Below are positions 1 to 13,259 of a stretch of 64,000 bases of DNA, piece after piece; position 1 is the stretch's first letter, and every line of letters begins with the position of its first letter. A model generated the notes under the pieces. That model was not told the origin of the DNA. It did not search any database and worked only from the letters and a program-made list of their open reading frames with translations. A program made the translations under genes and the position numbers. Source of the stretch: Wuchereria bancrofti. Its lineage: Eukaryota > Nematoda > Chromadorea > Rhabditida > Onchocercidae. The stretch is taken from positions 8,664,479-8,728,478 of the forward strand of contig SSBO01000003.1 in assembly GCA_005281725.1 (NCBI GenBank), given 5' to 3'.

Positions 1-3000
1 AGGTAACAATCTATAGTCAATTTAATTTTTTATTGTATTTTATTATTTCATTTTATTTTTACATGTTGAAAATAATTCAGTTAAATATATCTTTCTCATC
101 TATTTTAATAGTTTTTTGCTCAAATACTCATTCATTTATTAATTTTTAAATTATATTTTAATCAAATACTATATATTTCAGATTAAAAAAAAAAGAAAGA
201 AATTAATTTAATCAAATTAGTTACTCAAACCGTGAATAATTCAATAAAATAACAAATAATTTCATTCAAAATGTGAAAAAGAAAGCAAGCATATCTACTT
301 TTCAAATTTCTTTTAATTTACTAAATATTATTAATCATTCAGTAATGGATTATTTTATTTTTAATTAAAATTCAATTTTTTAAATAAACTTTTAACACAG
401 TTATATATATAGTCATACATACGAATATGAAATTAAATTTCAATTTATTTATTTATGCTGTTTGCATCTTTTTGCTTGTGGAAAAAAGAAGCGAAATAAT
501 TCTTTATTGATTTAATTAATTTATTTATTTATTTCTCTTAGCAAATCTTTCTTAAGTGATTTCTCTGTTTTTACATCTGCAATATTCAAAATTATTTAAT
601 TACAATTAAAAGTTAATTATTATTGAATAGTTTTCCCTTTATAGCTTCAATTGTTTTCCTCGAAAATAGCAAATTGTCAAAAAATTATTGCGCTAATTTA
701 ATTCTTTTTAAAACTTTTTATCAGTTTTTCTCTTTTTTTTCTAGTTTTCAAACAATTACATTTATTTGTTTGTTTATTTATTCATTTACTTATTTATTTG
801 TTTATTTATTTGTTCGCTTATTCTTATGTCTTAGTAAACAGATAGGATTTAAGTCAAAAATCCGAAATTACTTTTCATCATAAACAAATAAAACTATAAT
901 TTGTAGCAAAGAAGGAGAAAAAAAAAATTCCTAATATTTGTAAGCAATCGCATAAAAAAAATAAATAAATAAAAATAAAAAAAAAAGAATTTTGATAAGT
1001 CATCAATTAAATTAAAATATTTTTCATCAATTAAAATAAATGAACAAAAACAAAAAATAAAATAAAACTGAAATTTTTATTCAACGTTTCATGATATAAT
1101 ACGATTAATAAGATAATATTTTAAAATAATTAACAAAACAAAAAAAAAAAATATTAATGATTTTTTTCTTTTTCGATTAATATTTAAAAAAATTATGGCA
1201 GTAACAAAAACAGTTTAATTCTTAAAAAGCAAAAAAAAGAAAAAAAATCAATTTATTCTGTTTACTTAGTACCAATAATAAATTGATATTATACATTGAC
1301 AATATTTATTTAAATAATATATGAATAGAAAAAAAAAGAAAAGAAAATGGAAAAAGAGAAAAAAAAAAGAATATTTGAATCATTGATCGATGTAACAATA
1401 ATTTTATTTAAATATTTTTATTTTTATAAAAATTGATTTTCATATATTTATATATGTTAGCAGTAGGCTTAATAATAAATAGAAAATGTAAAGCTGTTTT
1501 TAGCTTTTTTTTTTAATCTTCCATCCTTATTTTATTTAAAAAATAAAAAATAAAAAACAATTAGATAATTCAATATAAAATAAAAATCAAAAGACTATTA
1601 GCTAATTTGATATGAAATAAAAATCTATTAGCTAATTTAATATAAAATAAAATATTGACGAATGAAAATTAAGCTAAAAATTTGAAAATGATTTTGCAAT
1701 TATTATTTTGTAATTTGTGCGAAAGAAAAATAAGCATAAAAAAAATGTATATGATNGCTAATTTGATATGAAATAAAAATCTATTAGCTAATTTAATATA
1801 AAATAAAATATTGACGAATGAAAATTAAGCTAAAAATTTGAAAATGATTTTGCAATTATTATTTTGTAATTTGTGCGAAAGAAAAATAAGCATAAAAAAA
1901 ATGTATATGATAATGATCATTGATTAATTTAGCTTATTGATAAATGATTAAATGATAGTGTAACTCTTTTTTGAAATTATTAAGATATGTGAATGCAAAA
2001 TATTATTTATATTACTATTACTATTGATAATGAAATTAATAATTACTTTTGATAATTTATAAAAGATATGAAAATATATAAAAATATTTTGTTTATGAAA
2101 AAAAGAATGGAAGAATTAAATACTCAAATAGAATCGCTGATTTTTCAATTATCAAAAATGTTTAGTTATCTTGTTTTATCAAATTTGATTTGTAGCTGAA
2201 ATTTTTTTTTAAGATTTGTAGCCGAAATTTAATTTAAAAAAAAAATTTAAGATTTGTAGCTGAAATTTAATTTTAAAATTTGTAAGCTAAGATTTAAAAA
2301 AAATTTTTTTTTGACTCTTTAATTTACTCTTAAGTAATAGATTAGCATAAATTTTTTGCTGTTTTTTCAATTATAAATTATTATCTTTGCAATTTAACTG
2401 TCATAAAAATATGTTAAATCTTAATTAAAAAAGCAAAAACATTAAAAGAACTTAATATCATTACCATTTTGAGTATTCAAGTACGTGTAATAGAGGATAA
2501 AAGTGAAAAAGCGAGAATAAAATGGAAATTAATTAAGTTAACTCATTCTTAAAAGAAGTAAAAAGTTAAAGTTTTCTCATTAAATTGATTAAAATTCTTT
2601 ATATTAATTTATTAAAATTAATTAAATTAGTAGAAATAGTAGTGTAATAATTGTTATTTATTCCCATTTTTTAAAAAGAATTAGCAATTAATTATTTTCT
2701 TTCATTATTATAATATATTTATAATTGAATAAAATATTCAAATCAAACTAAAAATTAGCAATTTTTTTTTCCTTTTTAAACATTATTTTCATTTACCATT
2801 CTTCAATTCATTTTTTTAAAAATTTTAGTATTTTTTTTTATTTCTAACTTAATCCTATTGCAAAAATAATTTTCATTTATGTTTTCAATTATATTTTAAA
2901 TTCCAATTTTACTCATTTCATTTTTTTTTTTTTTGTTTTTCTGCTAAATATTTTTAAAAGAACATCGATTATGAATGAAATTTTTTCTATTTGAGAAAGA

Positions 3001-5500
3001 ATATTTTGATACTCAAATGGATCATATAATGAATTTAAAATTGAAATGATAAATGCTATTACGAAACAATTAGGTTTAAATAATTAATTGCAATTTAAAT
3101 GTCAATTTGTAAAAGAAATTAATATATTTAAAGATTATTAAGGCTCTTTTATTTGCCATTAAGGCTGTTTGTGTCTTTCTTTTTTGTTTCATAAATTTTG
3201 CTTTTAAAATTGTTCAATTTATTACTTCTCATTATACTTAAAATACTTTTCCTTGTTTACTATTTAATCATTGACTGAAGCATTTTCTCAATTATATCAT
3301 TATTCATTTATGATAAATTTTAAAAAATAAATATGATTTTTAACAATAATAAGTTTTTAAGTTTACATTAAGGTTAAATTTAATTTTAATTAGGTAGCAC
3401 AAAAGGACAGAATTTGAACCCATTTTGCCATTTATTTTAGAAAATTTTGAAAAATAATAAAACCAACAATTAATTAGTTTACTAAAAAAGTTTTATCAAC
3501 TAGATAGCACAAAGATCAAATTCCATATGAGCTAATTAATTCGAAAGTTAGCTTTAAGAATCATTTATACGCTGTTATCACCCACGTATCACCACCTACG
3601 TAGTTCAACAAATGCTATCACTTTATTCTTTTTTTTTTCAAATATCTTCATTTATTTTTTTTATTTCATCTTTTTATGGATAAGCTTTGGATTTTATTTA
3701 AATTTCATTTCAAATTTAATAATGCATCTAATTAAAACCATCTCTTTCTATGATATATTTTTGTTTTTTTTAATAGTTTTTGCTTATAATTTTGCTCCTT
3801 CCTTTTCTCATTTATTGCTTCTTATATGTTTTTTTTAATGACTTTAAATTTTAATTTCTATTTTTCATTATTGTTAATATTTTCAATGATTTTTGTCTTT
3901 TCCAATTTGATTTCTTTTCTTTCAACATCCAACAAATTTTAATATTTTTTTTTTTTTTGAAAATTATTTTTTAAATTATTAGCAAAAAGAAAAGAAAAAA
4001 ATGATAAAATTACTGATGAATAAAGATAGCATATGATATAAATATGCAAATTAAACTTAATTAATGTACTAATTTTTGATTTTTAAATTAGAATTTTATT
4101 ATAGTATATACATATAGGTGTAAAATTCAAATAGTATTTGTTCAATTTTTACGATTCGAACAAAACGCATTGGAAGTAATAATAAGAAATTGTGTCGTTT
4201 TTTTTTTTTTTTCTTCTTTTTTCCTATTTTCGGTCACTTTATAACCATAGCAACCAATAAATAGATAAATCATAAGTTAGAAAGAATTATTCAATGTTAG
4301 CTTTTTTCATTAAATTTTTATTTCTAACTTTGCTTGCAATTTTAATCAAAAAAAAAAAAAAAGAAAAAGTTTACTATAATTTATTTGGCTAATTAAAAAT
4401 AATTTACTGTTTTGATTTAGAGTAAATTTAAAATTTAATACTTGGAAAAGATATTTGAGAACAAAAAAAAAAAAAAGAACTGTAATAAAAGTAGCAATAT
4501 TTAAATTAAACGAAAAGATTTGAATAATTACAATATCAATATTAAAGAGTGAAATATCATTAATAAATGTAATTATTTAAAATTGTTTTCCTTTTTTTTT
4601 CTAGAAAAATGGACATTACAAATGATTGCAATTAGTTGCAATTTATTCAAATGAATTCTATAAATTTTCAGTATTACTTTAATTTTTATTAATAAAATTG
4701 GTTACACTGTTATTCTTATTGATATTACTATAATTGATTTATTACTATTACTCTAAATGCAGTAAAATTAGCTAATAAAACAATAATAACAACTGCTATT
4801 ACTACTATTATCACTATTCTATCACAATTATTATCATTGTTATCGTTATTATTATTTTTGCTATTATTTACTACTGCAATAATCTTTGATAATTTTGTGA
4901 AAAATTATTGCTTTATTGGATTATTACTGCATATTTTTGTCTAAAAACAAGGAAAAAAGAAGGAAACAAAAAGTGAAAATCAAAAAGAAAGAAAAAAATA
5001 AGATTAATTTCAACAAATTTTTTATTAAAACTTGTGAAATTAAAAATTTTTCAAATTATAAATGCGACGGTTCAAAAATTTATGCTCATCATCATACGAA
5101 TTTTGCAATGATTTATTTCATACAACACGAGGTTTGTTTATTTACATACATTATTTTTTTTTTTTTTTTAATTTAAAAATGTTAATTAATTCTCTTTTTT
5201 TTTAAAATAATGGATGGTTGCTATTATTCTACTTTATAATTATTTTTTTAAATGTATTTATTACTGATTAATTTTGATTCAATGAACAAAGCATTCAATT
5301 TGTTCAATATATAGTTATTATTATTTAGTAATTAATTACTAATAATGATATTTTACAATGATTTTATTGTGATTTCTTCTCATCGATACTATTCTGATAC
5401 ATTCCCATTACTATTATTCTAATTCTTTCCCACTAATAATATTTAAATTTGTTCTGACTGACATACTATTGTGAATCAGATTCCTTTTTTTTACCGATGT
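1..5500. other. AT-rich DNA without a recognisable gene
   Basis: Runs of A and T, short (ATTT)n-type stretches and no open frame with protein-like composition. It includes the 155-bp duplication around the N at 1756. Short frames at 623 and 4916 are homopolymer-driven. Confidence 0.7.
1601..1911. repeat. 155-bp perfect direct duplication around a single N
   Basis: Positions 1601-1755 recur at 1757-1911 without a difference, separated only by the N at 1756. This is most likely two overlapping contig ends that were joined rather than merged. Confidence 0.9.
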
Positions 5501-5539
5501 TACACCGATTTGGATTCTTTTTCACCGTTAACTACTCGG

Positions 5540-6035
5540 ATTCAGTACGATTCAGATTCCTTTCCATTAATACTACTACAATTCAGATTCCTTTATATTA
5601 ACATCCTTCAAATTCTTTTTCACGTTATTACTCCGATTCCGATTCTTCCCACTAATACTACTCAGATTTCGATTCTTCCCACTAATACTACTCCGATTCC
5701 GATTCTTTCCCACTAATACTACTCTGATTCCGATTCTTCCCACTAATACTACTCAGATTCCGATTCTTCCCAATAATACTGCTCAGATTCCGATTCTTCC
5801 AACTAATACTACTCCGATTCCGATTCTTCCCACTAATACTACTCCGATTCCGATTCTTTCCCACTAATACTACTCTGATTTCGATTCTTCCCACTAATAC
5901 TACTCCGATTCCGATTCTTTTCCATTAATACTACTCCGATTCCGATTCTGCCCACTAATACTACTCCGATTCCGATTCTTCCCACTAATACTGCTCAGAT
6001 TCCGATTCCTTTGCATTAATATTATTCGGATTCTG
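5540..6035. repeat. 30-bp minisatellite
   Basis: Tandem copies of a unit like actccgattccgattcttc followed by ccactaatact, 30-31 bp, clearest from 5632 to 6005 and degenerate on both sides. The minus strand reads a repeated 10-residue frame (GKNRNRSSIS) that is a by-product of the 30-bp period. Confidence 0.9.
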
Positions 6036-7085
6036 TCCTATCAATGCTAACATTTATTGTCATTTTAAAAACTATCAATGCAAATAACATTAGAAATTGT
6101 TGATAATCAGTATAATATGCTTGAGCTAATCTATTCAGTAAAAGAAATTAGTAAATCATTTATCGATCATAAATTGGTTAATGGAATTGCAATATTTGCT
6201 GAATTGTTTAGACAATATTTCATCGAGAAATTTCTGATCTTCTCAGCTGTTTACTTGATACAAATACGATCAGCAATTTAATTTCTTTCTTCCTTTTTTT
6301 TGGACTCTTTTGTGTTTTTATCATACATTAACTTATAATCAAATGGTTAACAATCAAATATTTAGTATATTTTTTTAAGTAAAATATTTAGTAGTATTTA
6401 AAATATATTTAAGGTATTTAGTATTTTTTTAAAGTAAATTGTCAGTTGAAACAATTCAATGTTTTATAAAAAAAGTAAGACAAGAAGAAACGAAGAGAAA
6501 AAGTGACAAAGAGTAAAAAAATAAAAAAAAAGTGAGATCAGTGTTTCTTAAATAGTTATCACTTATTTATAAATGATAAAACGTATTGAAGTGAAATTCG
6601 ATAAAATTAACGAATTTTTTCTTTTTCAATAAACTCTTGAGATGAGTTTGCAATTGAGAATTTCTATGATAATAGCTCTGGAAATGATGTGACATTCCAT
6701 TAACAGGAAAAGTATATCATCATTTTATTGTGATGATAGTTGTGCTAATGATTGTTGCTAAAATGTTTTTGATTCTTGTTGATATGCTGGATGTAATGAT
6801 TCTCGAGATGACTTTAATTAAAATTGATGCTGAGATATTTGCTGACAAATAAATTATCTGCAGTGATAATCTCGTAATAAAATCAATTAAATTTTTTTAA
6901 TTGAACTTTATGAAAATTAATATAATATTCAATGGTCACAAGCATGCAAAATAGTAATCTTTGATGAGAATTATTGTTGCTTTCAAATTTACAATAATCA
7001 AAAGAAATTATTTCATACAATTAGGACAATAAAATGTGAAATTTATTGACTGTTATTTTATAATTTAACTTTTGAATCAAAAAAA
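6036..7085. other. Region between two repeat arrays, no supported gene
   Basis: Holds a 67-codon frame at 6078-6281 with fairly balanced composition but no recognisable family and no splice context, and a decayed GAT-like stretch at about 6690-6850. I do not call either a gene. Confidence 0.5.
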
Positions 7086-7094
7086 AAAGAGTAT

Positions 7095-7307
7095 AGGCAT
7101 AATTATCATTATCATCATCATTTATCATCAGTCATCATCCATCATCATTATCATCACCATCATCATATCATCATCGACATCATTATCATTATTATCCATC
7201 ATCATCATTATCATTATTACTATACATCATTACCTATCATCATCCACCATAATCAACGCCGTCATCATGAACACCGACCATCACCGCTATCATCATTATT
7301 ATCCATC

Positions 7308-7338
<31 letters not shown>

Positions 7339-7612
7339 TTATTATTATTATCCATCATCATCGCCATCATCATCATCATCATTATTATCCATCATCATCG
7401 CCATCATCATCATCATCATTATTATCCATCATCATCGCCATCATTATCATCATCATTATTATCCATCATCATCGCCATCATCATCATCATCATTATTATC
7501 CATCATCCTCGCCATCATCATCATCATTATTATTATCCATCATCATCGCCATCATCATCATCATCATTATTATCCATCATCATCGCCATCATCATCATCA
7601 TCATCGCTAACT
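7095..7612. repeat. (ATC)n array with about 37-bp higher-order unit
   Basis: ATC/ATT triplets throughout. From about 7300 on they are organised in units marked by cgccatcat... and ending ttattatccatcatcat, spaced about 36-39 bp. The 180-codon frame here is a triplet-repeat artefact. Confidence 0.9.
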
Positions 7613-7779
7613 GATTCATCGAACTTATGTAATTTTGGGTTTGTCAACTGCGTCAACGACATGATCAATAATACTCCTCAGTGGATGGATGCAATGGTGA
7701 AGAAAGAAAGATGTGGAGTGTCGAGAAATTATTTACGAATGAATTTGCAAATAAGCGTGTCTCGTCCCTGCGACATATA

Positions 7780-7878
7780 TAAATATACACATACACATAC
7801 ATACGCCCACGTACATACACATATATTACATACACATACATACATACACGCGTATACGCACACGCACATATACGCATG
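7780..7878. repeat. (CATA)n/(CA)n array
   Basis: Alternating purine-pyrimidine repeat of cacatacatac type with cg interruptions. Open frames on both strands over it are repeat-driven. Confidence 0.85.
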
Positions 7879-7883
7879 AGCAT

Positions 7884-9545
7884 ATTGTTGCGGTTACAAT
7901 TTTGTATATATATATTTTATTTGAATAAAACGAAAAAAAAAACGTTTTTAAATTTTTTGAAAATTTTAGAAATTACAATTTGTTGAGAAATTATTTATGC
8001 TATTATTTAAATATGATAATACAATTCGAATTTAAATTCGGTAAAATACAATTACATAAATAGGAATATTTTTTAAAAAAAAAATTTGCCCACTTTTTTT
8101 TATCCATTACCGACTATTAATATCGTAATTTTTTCAATTTCTAATTCTTTTTTTCTTCTCTTTTTCATCCTTTTTTTTTTTGTAAATTTCGATCATCAAC
8201 TCTATCAACATTACAATATCAATTGATAATAGCAGTAGTAATAGATAGATGTATATAAAGATGGGACAACTGGTGGGTTTGTCAGGGATAGGGGACAAAA
8301 AAGGAGACAATTCAATCTTAAAAAATGTTGAAGTGGAAATGAAGGAAGAGAGAGAGAAAGGGAGATGATGAAGGGAGAGAGAAGGACATAACGGATGAAA
8401 TTGGACAGAACGATGCGATGATTAAGTGCATTTACTAGAATTTCTTCAACTCTTTTCTTCTTTATTTCAATGTTATTTCAATTTTATACCAATTCATTTC
8501 ATACTTTCTCCATCATTATCTTTCTTTTTTTCTTCCCCTAATTAGTTAATTTAAACTTAAAATTATTAGAATGAGAGAGGAAAAAAGAATACAAAAACAC
8601 TAGTTTTTATTTTACTATTATTACAATATTACCATCAATAATATTTTCTAATAATTATCTACCTTTATCATACATTTTTCTGATTAATATCAAATGGACA
8701 ATTCTTTTTTTTCCCCTCTTCCCAATTAAAATTTTTAATTAGTGTCTGGTAATCCTGCTATTTAATTTGTCATGTAAATTTAATTCTAAGATACATTTAC
8801 TTTCTTTTTTTAGCACAATTCAAAATTATTAATTTTTTATTAGATTATAAATTAATCATTTTGGCTTATTACATTTTGCTTGTTAGGAATTTTAAATGTA
8901 AAGTTATTTGTCTGATATTTTTTTTTCCAGTGCTCAAAAGTAATGTCATTTTTTTTTTTCACTTAAGACACATAAAAGTAACGTCATTTTGTTCGGTTAT
9001 AATAATATCTTTGAAAAAAAAAAAATTAATAATAATCGTTCAGTGCATTTTCTTATCTATTTAATGTGATAAAAGAAAGAATTTTGTTCGATACATTCCT
9101 TTGAAAATTACTAATTTTAGTCCTAAAAATATTTTTTTTTGGTCTATTTTTGATAATTATAATATTTGCTAATTCTTTTTTCTCTTTTTTATTGTTTTTC
9201 TCAAAAAGTTATTCTTAAAATGTTTTGCTAATTCTTTTAAAATAAACTAAAAATCACATCAATTTATTTATTCATTTCATTCAAAAATCATTCCAATAAT
9301 CATCATTCAATTCTTTGTTTGATTAGAATTGCCAAATGCAAATCATAACAAAAATTTGAAAAAGTATTCATCTATTTGCTAGAACAGATGAATGATATAT
9401 TAATGCACTTTCTCAAGTCAATAAGCAAATAAAATTTTGGAAATAAAAAATAGAAATAATTTTTAGCATTATTTTTTTGATAATTTTTTTTCTATTTTTA
9501 AGAAAAAATAAATCTAAGCTAAATTATTGCGATTGAAGTGAAATA
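7884..9545. other. AT-rich DNA with a less AT-rich island at 8240-8430
   Basis: Mostly homopolymer-rich sequence. Positions 8240-8430 are purine-rich and without A/T runs, contain tatataaag just before an ATG at 8261, and encode only a 35-codon frame. No gene is supported. Confidence 0.5.
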
Positions 9546-9551
9546 GAACAA

Positions 9552-9800
9552 ATTAATAATAATAATAATAATAATAAAATAATAATAATAGTAATGATAA
9601 TAATATAATAATAATAGCAAGGATAATATAATAATAATAATGATAATAATAATAATAGTAATGATAATAATGTAATAATAATAGTATAATATAATAATAA
9701 TAGTAATGATAATAATAATAATAGTAATGATAATAATAGTAATGGCAATAATAATAATAGTAATGATAATAATATAATAATAATAATAGTAATGATAATA

Positions 9801-9831
<31 letters not shown>

Positions 9832-9836
9832 GTAGT
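9552..9836. repeat. (TAA)n array with gtaatgata interruptions
   Basis: About 285 bases of aat/taa triplets interrupted by tagtaatga motifs. The minus-strand Leu/Tyr/Ile frame is an artefact. Confidence 0.9.
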
Positions 9837-9849
9837 ATCAGTAACAATT

Positions 9850-12240
9850 ATTGATAATGTCAGTGATACTTTTTAGAGAACATTTATTAGATAGATTAAA
9901 ATTTAGTGTCATAAATTATATTTCTATTGACATGTGATTATTTCAAAGAATTTCTAATATCAACTTTAGCTGTTTTTTTTCGTCTTTTTTCTTTTGTTGT
10001 TGAAAATGACATTGCAGTAATTAACTAATGAGTGAGCGAAAGGAAAAAGGTTAACATTTACTCTCTTTTTGTGTTTTTTTTTTTTTTAAACGAACCTGTT
10101 TATTTCTTTTTACTTTTCTTTTTTGTCACACATCCTAAAATGCTATCGTTGACGTCGTCATTATGCATATTTAATAATTTAGTGTAACGTATACTAATTA
10201 AAATAACTATTATAAATTGATGTGTGATGAAATTATCCAGAAGATGAGAAAAGGATTATTCATGATTTTTTCTCATATCATCTTTGGTTTATATTATTTG
10301 ATTATATTTAATAGATATTTTTTAATATTATAATGAAAACCGAAAAGGCAAAAAGAAAAAGCAGGGAGTAAATTGACGAATTAAATTAGGGACAAAGTAA
10401 ATGTTGAAAGGTTTAGGTTAATTGAATGTAATGCTTCTAATTAATTAATTAATTAATTAATATATTGTTTCAGAAAAAAGAACTAGAAGAAAATTATATG
10501 ACTAAGCTTAAAAGTAATAATAAATTTCAATAGAATTTTCATATGTGAATTCAAGGCTATCATTATATTAAATTGTTTCTCTCTTTTTTTTCTATTTTAT
10601 TTTTCATTAATAATTATAATTTATCTTTAAATAATCTTCTTGTTATAGCTAAAACTATCATATTGAAATAATTTAATTATAATTCAGTTAATATATTATA
10701 ATAGCTTATCAATTATTCCATTTATTTTATCATTATCGAATAACTAAAATAAAAAAAGAGCAAAAGAAAAACAAACAGTTTAAAATTTCATTAACTTGTA
10801 ATTTAAGCTTTTTCCTCTTTAGTGTTTTTCATTTCTCTCTTTTCTTTTTTAATTTTTTACTATTTGTTGTTTTTGTTTCTTTCTCACTTTTTTTTCAAAA
10901 AAAAAAAAATAGCTGTAAATTTATATTTTCAGAAAAAAAAGTGACCTATTAGTTATAACTATATATTTAATTTTTGATATTTTTATTTTTTCTATTTTTT
11001 TTTTTTTTTTTTGTTTTTTTCCTAGCAGAAAATCTGGGAAACTTCGAATGATTTTTTTTCTTTTTTTTNTTTTTTTTGAAAGGAAAATAAGGAAGAGACA
11101 GAGAAAGAGGATGTGTATGTCTGAAGGAATAAAGTAAGATGGGTGGGAAAAAAAGTTGAAAGGAAATTGAGGTGAAAATAAAAATGTCATTCATAAATAT
11201 AATTTATTTCGAGTATTTCACTCTTTCCTCTTTTTTTTTTTTGTTCCTTCCTTTTGAAATGATAGTAATTGCTTTTTCTTAGTTTGCAAGTTTGTTTGTA
11301 ATGCGTTAAGCAATTGATGCATCGTTTTTTTTTTTTTCTTTTTTAAATCATGTATAAATGAAATGCTTGCATTTTTCTTTTTAATATTATACCAATTTTA
11401 TTACAAGAAAAAAAAAGGAATGAAAGAATTAAAATTAAATAAAATTATAAAGTTTTGTTTTCTCATTGACATTGCTTTTTTCTTTTTTAATCTTACCAAG
11501 TATTCACATTCACAAATATAAATATAAGTAAAGCAATGAATTAAATGTGCGATAGCAGTAGTTAAGTAGAGTGCACTGTAAAGATAATTAATAAAATGAA
11601 TAATATATTAGATTTGAATTAAATGATAACAAATGCTAATATTCTAATAAATGCAAATGTTTAGATTTTCAAAAACTAAAGTAATAATTTTTGTTTATTT
11701 TATTTTGTTTTTTTATCAATAAAATAAAACTTTCAAGAATTATCCGATATAACCTGAAATAATTTATTGTTTCTGTAGTAATAATAGTGATAATAATAAT
11801 AATGATAATAATAATAATGATAATAATAATAATAGTAATAGTAACAGTAATAATAATAATAATAACAGTAATAATAATAATAAAAGATAAATAGAATTAA
11901 TTAAGCAAAATTTTATTAATTAAGCATTATTAAACAATATGATTAATTTTTGCTCATGAAATTGGCAAATCAAATTAGCCAGTATTTTAATACGATAATT
12001 TGGACTTTTAAAATGTTGACATAATTACAGCTGCGATTCTGTCATATTGCTAAAACCATCTGTTTATCTTCAAAAGCGTTGATTGATATATCTTAATTAC
12101 AACGATTTGATGACTCAGTCATTAATTATCAAGCAAACAAATAACAACACAAACTATGTTATTATGTTGATAAATGACAGCCTTTTGAGTATGATGTTAA
12201 CATTGCACTACTATTGAACTACACAGCAATTACATTTTCT
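9850..12240. other. AT-rich DNA, no gene seen
   Basis: Contains a single N at 11069 inside a poly-T run, a (TAA)n array at about 11777-11884 and long T runs. Nothing with coding character was seen. Confidence 0.65.
11777..11884. repeat. (TAA)n microsatellite
   Basis: Triplets of aat with occasional gataat and agtaat interruptions. Confidence 0.85.
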
Positions 12241-12244
12241 CTTT

Positions 12245-12460
12245 TTCACTCCACCGCCCACTCATTCATTGCTCCACCCACTCCACCCACTCCTGCTCCA
12301 CTCTTGCATAATAATAACTCTTCCATTCACTCCCCACTCACACTTTACCCCCACCTGCTCCACTCTTATTTCACTGCTGTACTCATTCCACCCACGCTTC
12401 ACTTCCACCCACTCCGCCCACTCTTTGTCCCACCCACTTAACTGCCCCACCTACTCTTCG
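12245..12460. repeat. C-rich degenerate minisatellite (ccactccac type)
   Basis: About 215 bases almost lacking G on the plus strand, built from ccaccca, ctcca and ccactc words. It is by far the most C-rich stretch of the window. Frames on both strands are Pro/His/Ser or Trp/Gly/Glu repeats and are not credible proteins. Confidence 0.75.
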
Positions 12461-12910
12461 ATTCCCTCTTTCTTCACCTTTCATGTTGATAGAGTAATGT
12501 TATTTTACAATTTTTTTTCCATTATATCTTTATTTCCTCGATTAGTTTAAAATAATTTTTAATTTCCACTTGAAATTTGGATTAAAAAGGAAATTATTAA
12601 GGATTAATTATCAAAGCAAATAAATTTAGAATTGAAATTACTACTATTATTACTAGCTATTATTTATATGTAATTTAAACTAGGGAAGACTAATATGATC
12701 TAAAGCTTAAGAAATGGTTGTATTACTGATACTGCAAAAATGATTATACTAAACTAATTAGTACTTAACTATCCCGAAAAAAAAAAGTAGAAAACAGTTT
12801 AAAAAATGGAGGAAAATATCGAAATTCAACAAATTCCAAAAAAAAAAAACTTTTTGTTTTTATTTTCGTTGAAAAAAAGATTTTTTTTTTCTAGCTAAAA
12901 GAAATAAGAG

Positions 12911-13245
12911 AAACATAAATCTTTTTTTCATTCTTAGAAAAACATTTTTTCCTCTTTTCATTTTCATTTAAACTAACTATCATCTGTCTGTCATTTTCAA
13001 TTTTGACAAAGTATATACTATCTTTAAAGTTATGCTTGAAGAAAGGGAAAAAATTGGCAAAAAAAAAAAAANNNNNNNNNNNNNAAACATAAATCTTTTT
13101 TTCATTCTTAGAAAAACATTTTTTCCTCTTTTCATTTTCATTTAAACTAACTATCATCTGTCTGTCATTTTCAATTTTGACAAAGTATATACTATCTTTA
13201 AAGTTATGCTTGAAGAAAGGGAAAAAATTGGCAAAAAAAAAAAAA
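12911..13245. repeat. About 160-bp direct duplication around a 13-N gap
   Basis: Positions 12911-13071 recur from 13085, with the Ns at 13072-13084 between them, ending in a poly-A run that is slightly longer in the second copy. It looks like an unmerged contig overlap. Confidence 0.9.
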
Positions 13246-13259
13246 AACAAAGAAAGAAA

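Noticed and set aside
5688..5894. Minus-strand frame with 10-residue repeats
   Set aside because: Created by the 30-bp minisatellite, whose period is a multiple of three.
6078..6281. 67-codon frame with balanced composition
   Set aside because: No family, no splice or start context, and length possible by chance; left undecided but not called.
7072..7614. 180-codon open frame
   Set aside because: It is a pure product of the ATC/ATT triplet array (Ile/Ser/His runs).
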